From Bacteroidaceae bacterium (GTDB lineage: Bacteria > Bacteroidota > Bacteroidia > Bacteroidales > Bacteroidaceae), in contig JAEEGS010000071.1 in assembly GCA_016280445.1 (NCBI GenBank), positions 1 through 64,000 of the forward strand: a stretch of DNA of 64,000 nt, given 5' to 3'. Positions 57,133-64,000 of this stretch are shown here, piece by piece. Position 1 is the first letter of the stretch; the number at the start of each line of letters is the position of its first letter. The notes under the pieces were generated by a model, which saw only the letters and a list, made by a program, of their open reading frames with translations, did not search any database and had not been told where the DNA came from. The position numbers and the translations under genes are program-made.

Positions 57133-58728
57133 TCACTTCTTTTTCTTTCTCTTGTTTGTCGAGGTCTTGCTGCTGTTCACCTTGGGGTTGATGAGTCGTG
57201 GCACATTGATGTGCTGAGGCAGTTCGAACGTTTGCTTCACCTCCTGAAGTGCAGGGCTTTCGTTGCCGAGACGGTCCATCGCCGTTATGGCATAGTGGCG
57301 CACCTTGAGAGCACGTCCGGAGATTTCCCATTCTGTGCTGCGGACACTGGTGGCCAAGAGATTCTCGGCTTGTGTGACATCGACGGGATAGGTGTTGGAA
57401 CCATAGACGTTATAGAGGATGCCTCCTGCCTTTGGGGCTTGAGGGGCTTTCCAATGAAGTTTGCTGTTTTCGTATTGAAGCTGCGTGGGAGCAGCAGGTG
57501 CGATGGTGTCGCCCATCCAAGTCATGCGGGCAGGAAGGGCAGGATAGGGGAAGAACTCTTCGCAAGTGGTGTCGTAGATGCCTTTTGTGTTGTTGGTGAG
57601 GAATTCACCGCGGAAGAAAGCGATGCCACCAATGCCGCTGTTGCGGGCAGTGTGCATCTCGGCTCGCACGTCGTTGAGTGACCAGCGTCCTTCGCGTGGG
57701 TCGAGAAAGTAGATGCCAAGCCCAGGCACGACAGGGTGCCCGTAGGAGTTCTCGAGCCAGTCGAAGAGGAAGGGGTAGAAGTTGTTGCCCGTGAAGTACA
57801 TCATGGGGAAGAGCATGTCTTGGGAGTTTTCCTTCAGCCAAAGTTGGGGGTCTTGGTACACTCCGTCGTAGCAGTTCCAGCCTCCTGCGCTGTAGCGTTT
57901 GGTGCTGCGATATTTCCCGACTGGTGAACTGCTGAGTTTGACCCACGGTTTGATGGGTTTGACGGCATCGTGCACAGCACGGACAATGCGTGTGATGTTT
58001 TCGCGTTTCCAGTTGGCTTTCGACACATTGGACGAGCGCGGATAGAATTCATCGTCAGAAAAGTTGAAGGAGGATTCCGGGTAACGGATGTAGTCGAGTG
58101 AGATGCCGTCCACATCATAGTTCTCCACGATTTCGCGGCAGATGCTGGCGATGTAGGTGGCGGTTTCGGGTTTGCTTGGAATCATGAACATTTCGCCTCC
58201 TTTGCCTGTTTTGACAAGTTCTGGATGTTTCCTGATGATGGAAGAGGCTCCGTAGCCGTTTTGCCGCTCTTTCGTGCCGATGGGAATGCATACCACCCAT
58301 GCGTGGAGTTCCATGCCTCGTTTGTGGCACTCTTCGATGCAGAATGCCAGCGGGTCATAGCCGGGACTCATGCCTGGATGGTCGGTGAGGCTGAGTTCCC
58401 ACGGCTCAATCTTGGAGGGGTAGAGCATGGCGGCACGTACACGTGTCTGGAAGATGACGGTGTTGATGTTGGCTTGCTTATATTTGTCGAGGATACGGAC
58501 CAGTTCTTCCTTCTGCCGTTCGCGACGGATAGCATCGGTGGCTTTGGTGCGTGGCCAGTCGAGTCCTTTGATGGTGGTGAGCCAAATGGCACGTGTCTCA
58601 CGAAGGGGATGCTTCCTTTCGTAGAGGTATTCACCACGTGTACTGTTTTCTGTTGCTTGTGCAAAAAGCTGTGTCGGCAGAGTGAACAAAAACATCAACA
58701 AAGCCAACATATACTGTGTATTAGTCAT
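57133..58728 (-). CDS. Family 10-like glycosyl hydrolase (DUF187/GHL10)
   Basis: RETRAIWLTTIKGLDWPRT; YDVDGISLDYIRYPESSFNFSD; start chosen at MTNTQYML. Confidence 0.88.
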   Translation of the reverse strand: MTNTQYMLALLMFLFTLPTQLFAQATENSTRGEYLYERKHPLRETRAIWLTTIKGLDWPRTKATDAIRRERQKEELVRILDKYKQANINTVIFQTRVRAAMLYPSKIEPWELSLTDHPGMSPGYDPLAFCIEECHKRGMELHAWVVCIPIGTKERQNGYGASSIIRKHPELVKTGKGGEMFMIPSKPETATYIASICREIVENYDVDGISLDYIRYPESSFNFSDDEFYPRSSNVSKANWKRENITRIVRAVHDAVKPIKPWVKLSSSPVGKYRSTKRYSAGGWNCYDGVYQDPQLWLKENSQDMLFPMMYFTGNNFYPFLFDWLENSYGHPVVPGLGIYFLDPREGRWSLNDVRAEMHTARNSGIGGIAFFRGEFLTNNTKGIYDTTCEEFFPYPALPARMTWMGDTIAPAAPTQLQYENSKLHWKAPQAPKAGGILYNVYGSNTYPVDVTQAENLLATSVRSTEWEISGRALKVRHYAITAMDRLGNESPALQEVKQTFELPQHINVPRLINPKVNSSKTSTNKRKKKK

Positions 58729-58804
58729 TATTAACATTAATTTTTTTGCAAAGGTAAGTATTATTCCGTACTTTTGTAGGCAATTTGCAATAATTATAAA
58801 AAAA

Positions 58805-60307
58805 ATGATTACTTTTATTGCTTCTTTGTTGCTCCTCATTTTGGGTTATGTCTTTTATGGAGCATTCGTCAATAAGGTTTTTGGAGCCGATCCGAAACGA
58901 CAGACTCCTTGTTATGCCTCTCAGGATGGTGTTGATTATATGCCGATGCCGACTTGGAAGGTTTTTCTCATTCAATTTCTGAACATTGCGGGCACGGGTC
59001 CCATCTTTGGAGCCATTCAGGGTATCCTCTTCGGCCCAGGTGCTTATCTGTGGATTGTGTTGGGCTGCATCTTCGGTGGTGCGGTGCATGACTATATGTC
59101 GGGCATGATCAGTATGAGGAAGAATGGTGCCAGCCTTCCTGAGATTGTGGGTGATGAGCTGGGTTCGACAGCGCGTTTTACCCTTCGCATCATGTCGCTG
59201 GTGCTGATGATTCTGGTGGGTGCCGTGTTTGTGACCACTCCTGCAGGACTGCTTGCCAGCATGGTGGGTGGCGATACTGTGTTGGGAGAGAACCTCTTCT
59301 GGGTCATCCTCGTCTTTGCTTATTATCTGCTTGCCACCTTGTTGCCTATCGATAAGCTGATTGGTCGCATCTATCCTATCTTTGGTGTTGCCTTGCTGGT
59401 GATGGCTGTGGGTTTGGTGTATGGCATCTTTGCCAACCCAGGTGCGATGCCTGAAATTACGGAAGCATTCAGCAATCATCATCCTACCAGCACGATGCCT
59501 ATCTTCCCAGGTTTGTGCATCACGATTGCCTGTGGTGCTGTGAGTGGTTTCCATGCGACTCAGAGCCCGATGATGGCACGATGCTTGAAGAACGAGAAGT
59601 ATGGTCGTCCCATCTTCTATGGTGCGATGATTACAGAGGGATTGGTGGCACTCATCTGGGCTGCTGCAGCCATCTCGTTTGCCAGTTCGTTCGATGTGAC
59701 GAAGTTCGGCATGACAGGTGATGAAGCACCTTACGAGAAGCTTTGGGCTATCATGACGAATGGTGGCACCAGCAACGCAAATCCTGCTGTGCTGGTCAAT
59801 GTCCTTTGCTCTACATGGCTCGGTAAGGTAGGAGCCGTGTTGGCCATTCTGGGTGTGGTGGCAGCACCTATCACCAGTGGCGATACCGCTTTGCGCAGCG
59901 CCCGACTGATTGCTGCTGACTTCATGCACTACAAGCAGAACAAGATATATAAGCGTCTGTTGCTGTCTCTGCCTATTTTCGTGATTAGCGGTGTGCTCAT
60001 GTTTATCAACTTCGACATTCTGTGGCGTTATTTCGCATGGTTCAACCAGAGTTTGGCGGCTCTCACTCTGTGGGCAATCACCGTTTGGCTGACTAAACGC
60101 AGTGTGGCTGAGCGGACGAAACCATTTGCCTGCCTCATCTCGCTCGTACCAGCCCTGTGGATGACCATTGTGTGTTCCACCTATATACTCATTGCCTCCG
60201 AAGGCTTCCAGCTCACTCCCTTCTTCTCTTACCTGATAGGAGGACTGATTACCTTAGGAGTCTTGGTATGGTTCATCCTGTGGGCTAAAAAGCAGTTTGC
60301 ACGATGA
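58805..60307 (+). CDS. cstA: Carbon starvation protein CstA family transporter
   Basis: NIAGTGPIFGAIQGILFGPGAYLWIVLGCIFGGAVHDYMSGMISMRKNGASLPEI; AAPITSGDTALRSARL. Confidence 0.93.
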   Translation: MITFIASLLLLILGYVFYGAFVNKVFGADPKRQTPCYASQDGVDYMPMPTWKVFLIQFLNIAGTGPIFGAIQGILFGPGAYLWIVLGCIFGGAVHDYMSGMISMRKNGASLPEIVGDELGSTARFTLRIMSLVLMILVGAVFVTTPAGLLASMVGGDTVLGENLFWVILVFAYYLLATLLPIDKLIGRIYPIFGVALLVMAVGLVYGIFANPGAMPEITEAFSNHHPTSTMPIFPGLCITIACGAVSGFHATQSPMMARCLKNEKYGRPIFYGAMITEGLVALIWAAAAISFASSFDVTKFGMTGDEAPYEKLWAIMTNGGTSNANPAVLVNVLCSTWLGKVGAVLAILGVVAAPITSGDTALRSARLIAADFMHYKQNKIYKRLLLSLPIFVISGVLMFINFDILWRYFAWFNQSLAALTLWAITVWLTKRSVAERTKPFACLISLVPALWMTIVCSTYILIASEGFQLTPFFSYLIGGLITLGVLVWFILWAKKQFAR

Positions 60308-60480
60308 AACGATACATCTGGCAACCCATCGCCTTCTTTACGGCAGGTTTCACATTTTATATATATAATGGAGTCACATGGAACACGTGGCTTACTTATC
60401 TGCCCCATATTCTGGGCTATGCAGCCATTTGTGGTGCGTTGGGATGGGCATTGTATAAAAAAGAACAAATAAAAAAATAA
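60304..60480 (+). CDS. Small membrane protein, 58 aa, translationally coupled to cstA (not in supplied ORF track)
   Basis: ATGA overlap with the cstA stop; MKRYIWQPIAFFTAGFTFYIYNGVTWNTWLTYLPHILGYAAICGALGWALYKKEQIKK*. Confidence 0.75.
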   Translation: MKRYIWQPIAFFTAGFTFYIYNGVTWNTWLTYLPHILGYAAICGALGWALYKKEQIKK

Positions 60481-60487
60481 AATCATT

Positions 60488-61015
60488 ATGAAGAAAATCG
60501 TTTTTACATTGGCGCTTGCCTTCATTAGTATAGGCAGTGCATTCGCACAGTTTGAAAAAGGTAAGTATTATCTGGGTGCAACAACCAATACTGCAGGTCT
60601 TTCCTACAGCAAGCACGACAAGTTTGGCATCAATCTGGGCGTGAATGGTGGCTATATGTTCGAAGATGCTTGGATGCTCATTGCCGAAGTGGGCTTCGAC
60701 TACCACAATAAAGATATGCAGTCGCTCTATACAGGTTTGAAGTGCCGCTATCTCATCGAACAGAACGGTCTCTTTCTGCAAGCAGGGGCAAAGTATCTGC
60801 ATGGTGCGCCCAACTACAACGACCTTCAATTCACTCCAGAGATTGGCTATTGCTTCTTCCTCAATCGCCATCTCACCATCGAGCCATCCCTCTACTACGA
60901 CATTTCCACCAACAAGTTCTCCGAATATAGCAAGGTGGGCGTGAAAGTTGGACTTGCCTGGTATTTCGACAACGAAAAGAAGCCAGCCGACTACATGAGG
61001 AGAAAAAAGAAGTAA
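60488..61015 (+). CDS. Outer membrane beta-barrel protein
   Basis: Signal peptide ending AFAQ; alternating beta-barrel pattern. Confidence 0.7.
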   Translation: MKKIVFTLALAFISIGSAFAQFEKGKYYLGATTNTAGLSYSKHDKFGINLGVNGGYMFEDAWMLIAEVGFDYHNKDMQSLYTGLKCRYLIEQNGLFLQAGAKYLHGAPNYNDLQFTPEIGYCFFLNRHLTIEPSLYYDISTNKFSEYSKVGVKVGLAWYFDNEKKPADYMRRKKK

Positions 61016-61038
61016 GTGCTCCATAAAAACAGATCAGT

Positions 61039-61914
61039 ATGTTAAGCGTAGAAGAACTCAATGACCGGCTCATCGACCTCGCCTTTGCAGAAGACATCGG
61101 CGACGGTGACCACACTACACTCTGCTGTATCCCTGCTGATGCTTACGGCGAAAGCAAACTTCTCATCAAGGAAGAGGGCATCTTTGCTGGTGTGGAGATA
61201 GCGAAAGAGGTATTCCGCCGTTTCGACCCCACGATGGAGGTTGAAGTCTATATTCAGGATGGTGCCCATGTGAAGCCCGGCGACATCGTCATGTCGGTGA
61301 AGGGTAAGGAGCAGAGCCTGCTCCAGACAGAACGTCTCATGCTCAATATCCTCCAGCGCATGAGCGGCATCGCTACGATGACCCATAAATATCAGCAGGC
61401 ACTCATCGATGCAGGCACCAAGACGCGTGTGCTCGACACTCGCAAGACCACCCCTGGAATGCGTATGCTCGAAAAGGAAGCCGTTAAGATAGGTGGCGGC
61501 ATGAACCACCGCATCGGACTTTTCGATATGATTCTGCTCAAGGACAATCACATCGATTTCTGCGGCGGTGTCCACAATGCCATTTCTCGTGCTAAGCAAT
61601 ACTGCAAAGACCACGGGAAAGACCTCAAGATTGAGTGTGAGGTGCGCAATTGGAAAGAACTCGAAGAGGCTCTTGCTGAAGGTTGCGACCGCATCATGTT
61701 CGATAACTTCACGCCAGAAGACACCGAGAAGGCTGTTAAACTTGTGGCTGGTCGTGCTGAGACCGAATCCTCTGGAGGCATCACCTTCGACACCATGATT
61801 CCTTATGCCAAGGCTGGTGTGGATTTCATCTCCTTCGGTGCCTTGACCCACAGCGTCAAAGGTCTCGACATGAGTTTTAAGGCAGCAGGGTCAGACAAAC
61901 TCATCATCAAGTAA
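61039..61914 (+). CDS. nadC: Nicotinate-nucleotide pyrophosphorylase (carboxylating)
   Basis: AFAEDIGDGDHTTLCCIP; RVLDTRKTTPGMRMLEKEAVKIGGGMNHRIGLFDMILLKDNHI. Confidence 0.95.
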   Translation: MLSVEELNDRLIDLAFAEDIGDGDHTTLCCIPADAYGESKLLIKEEGIFAGVEIAKEVFRRFDPTMEVEVYIQDGAHVKPGDIVMSVKGKEQSLLQTERLMLNILQRMSGIATMTHKYQQALIDAGTKTRVLDTRKTTPGMRMLEKEAVKIGGGMNHRIGLFDMILLKDNHIDFCGGVHNAISRAKQYCKDHGKDLKIECEVRNWKELEEALAEGCDRIMFDNFTPEDTEKAVKLVAGRAETESSGGITFDTMIPYAKAGVDFISFGALTHSVKGLDMSFKAAGSDKLIIK

Positions 61915-61940
61915 ATCATTTTTATTTCTGACAACGAAAA

Positions 61941-61979
61941 AAGGAGGGGTTGCATCCATTCGGCATGCAGCCCCTCCTT
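61941..61979. terminator. Intrinsic terminator between convergent genes
   Basis: AAGGAGGGGTTGCAT...ATGCAGCCCCTCCTT. Confidence 0.8.
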
Positions 61980-62069
61980 CCGTATTGGAAGAATTTATAA
62001 TTAGTTGACTTCGTCGACTTCTGTCACGAATCGGCCATTCAAGCAAGCTTGATGGCTCTCGCTGTTCCA

Positions 62070-64000
62070 TCAATTGATGAACAAAAGTTCGCGATACTTC
62101 GGCAGTGGCCAGAGGTCGTTGTCGACCACCTCTTCGAGTTTGTCGATGGGGCGACGGATAGCGAAGAGTGACTCAGCGATGTCGTAGTAGGCAAGTGCCT
62201 TCTCGTATTCACCCTCAATCTTGTTGGCAGCCTTACGGGCATCCACCATCGCAGCACACTTGGTGCGTACCTCTTCGATGAGTTTCGTAACACGCTGGAG
62301 CAGTGCCAGTTCTGTCTGTGCCATCGTTTCGAAGTCCTCTGGATAGAGTCCTTTGAGTTGTGTGACGATGTTGAGCAGACGGGTCTTATAGGCAAGTGCG
62401 GCAGGGATGATGTGGTTCTGAGCCATACGTCCCATCACACGTGCTTCAATCTGCACCTTCTTCGTGTAGGTCTCCCATTTCACTTCGTTGCGAGCCTTCA
62501 GTTCAGCCTCAGTATAGACACCTGTGCGGGTGAACATCTCCACCGATTCAGGCTTGGTGAACGACTCAAACATCTTGGGCACGCAGATTTCTGTGTCAAG
62601 TCCGCGACGTTGTGCCTCGGCTTTCCATTCGTCGGCATATCCGTTGCCATCGAAGCAAACCTTGTCGATGATGCTGGCGATGAGTGGTTTCAGCACGTCC
62701 ATGAAGGCGATGTTCATAGCCTTGCCTGCTGCCATTTCCTTGTCTACTGCAGCCTTGAATGCAGTCAACTGATCGGCCACAGCAGCATTGAGGGTGGTCA
62801 TTGCACCTGCACAGTTAGCACATGAACCTACAGCGCGGAACTCAAAGCGGTTACCTGTGAAGGCGAATGGGCTGGTACGGTTGCGGTCGGTGTTGTCGAT
62901 GAAGATTTCTGGAATTTCCACCAGACCCAGTGACTTGCCCTTCTTGCCTGCAATCTCGATAGGAGTGTCTGATGGCACTTCGAGCAACTTGTGCAGCACG
63001 TTCGTCATCGTGTGTCCAAGGAAAGACGAGATGATGGCTGGAGGTGCTTCGTTGGCCCCCAGACGGTGAGCGTTGGTGGCTGAAGCGATAGAGGCTTTCA
63101 GCAGGGCATCATGCTTCTGAACGGCCACCAGCACGTTCACGAAGAAGGTGACGAACTGCAGGTTGCCCATCGCATCTTTGCCAGGAGCCAGCAACAAAGT
63201 GCCAGTGTCGGTGCCGAGCGACCAGTTGTTGTGCTTACCCGAACCGTTGATGCCGGCAAATGGCTTCTCATGCAACAAGAGCACAAATCCGTGCTTGCGG
63301 GCAATCTGGTTCATCAGGTTCATCATCATCTGGTTCTGGTCGTTCGAGAGGTTGGTTTCGCCATAAATAGGAGCCAACTCGAACTGGTTGGGTGCTACCT
63401 CATTGTGGCGCGTCTTCAATGGAATGCCATGACGGTAGCCAGCAATCTCCACATCTTTCATGAACTCCATCACACGTGAAGGGATGGCGCCGAAATAGTG
63501 GTCGTCCAACTGCTGGTTCTTTGACGATTCATGTCCCATCAGTGTACGGCCCGTCAGCATGAGGTCGGGACGTGCGGCATAAAGGTCTTCATCCACGAGG
63601 AAATACTCCTGCTCCCATCCCAAATAAGAATAGACCTTCTTCACTTTGGGGTCGAACATCTGGCAGATAGGCACAGCGGCATCGCTCACAGCCTTCAGCG
63701 ACTTCTTCAGCGGGGTCTTGTAGTCGAGCGCCTCGCCTGTGTAAGACACGAACACGGTTGGGATACACAAAGTGTCGTCCTGAATGAACACTGGAGAAGT
63801 GGGGTCCCATGCTGTGTAACCACGTGCCTCGAAAGTGGCACGGATACCACCGCTTGGGAAAGAACTGGCATCAGGTTCCTGCTGAATGAGTGACTTGCCA
63901 TCAAACTCTTCCAACATACCGCCCTTACCGTCATACTCCATCAGCGAGTCGTGCTTCTCGGCAGTACCCTCGGTGAGTGGCTGGAACCAGTGGGTGATAT
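62070..64000 (-). CDS. glnN: Glutamine synthetase type III, N-terminus beyond window
   Basis: Frame open to the window end (THWFQPLTEGTAEKHDSLMEYDGKGG); LGWEQEYFLVDEDLY; NNWSLGTDTGTLLL; NRTSPFAFTGNRFEFRAVGS. Confidence 0.95.
   Translation of the reverse strand, partial: ITHWFQPLTEGTAEKHDSLMEYDGKGGMLEEFDGKSLIQQEPDASSFPSGGIRATFEARGYTAWDPTSPVFIQDDTLCIPTVFVSYTGEALDYKTPLKKSLKAVSDAAVPICQMFDPKVKKVYSYLGWEQEYFLVDEDLYAARPDLMLTGRTLMGHESSKNQQLDDHYFGAIPSRVMEFMKDVEIAGYRHGIPLKTRHNEVAPNQFELAPIYGETNLSNDQNQMMMNLMNQIARKHGFVLLLHEKPFAGINGSGKHNNWSLGTDTGTLLLAPGKDAMGNLQFVTFFVNVLVAVQKHDALLKASIASATNAHRLGANEAPPAIISSFLGHTMTNVLHKLLEVPSDTPIEIAGKKGKSLGLVEIPEIFIDNTDRNRTSPFAFTGNRFEFRAVGSCANCAGAMTTLNAAVADQLTAFKAAVDKEMAAGKAMNIAFMDVLKPLIASIIDKVCFDGNGYADEWKAEAQRRGLDTEICVPKMFESFTKPESVEMFTRTGVYTEAELKARNEVKWETYTKKVQIEARVMGRMAQNHIIPAALAYKTRLLNIVTQLKGLYPEDFETMAQTELALLQRVTKLIEEVRTKCAAMVDARKAANKIEGEYEKALAYYDIAESLFAIRRPIDKLEEVVDNDLWPLPKYRELLFIN

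Noticed and set aside
58721-59929. 402-aa minus-strand ORF
   Set aside because: Antisense to cstA; H/Q/T/R-rich shadow frame without recognisable motifs.

Overview
The window looks like a Bacteroidetes chromosome, probably Prevotella-like: TAnnTTTG -7 promoter elements, T9SS-style C-termini, GH10/GH127/GH2 enzymes, and GSIII glutamine synthetase. It opens with the C-terminal part of a type I restriction HsdR. Next comes a small phage- or satellite-like accessory module (2.0-7.7 kb): S24/LexA-like protein, helically phased repeat array, small proteins, VirE-N/DUF3987 primase-like protein, an unlisted 46-aa ORF, and a P5/lysozyme-like protein. After that is an aromatic amino acid operon on the minus strand (pheA, aminotransferase, DAHP synthase/chorismate mutase, tyrA). 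The rest is mostly housekeeping and carbohydrate genes: rpsA, pepP-like, pepC-like, holA, tRNA-Arg(CCG), a frameshifted McrBC locus, cstA, nadC and partial glnN. The strongest hidden signal is in the pheA 5' leader. It encodes an 18-aa peptide MKSLFNTYYYFYFYFSKK, followed by a rho-independent terminator just upstream of pheA. An 8-nt segment at the peptide stop codon is perfectly complementary to the terminator 5' arm. This is the textbook layout for ribosome-mediated Phe/Tyr attenuation. Other notable signals are several dispersed palindromic repeat families (one invading a CDS in frame, two copies flanking the aminotransferase), a possible promoter-linked structured RNA at 22.4 kb, candidate autoregulatory operators, a tandem double-PAP2 phosphatase, a leaderless-looking gene, and a 58-aa ORF coupled to cstA. 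All family assignments come from reading motifs; no database searches were run.
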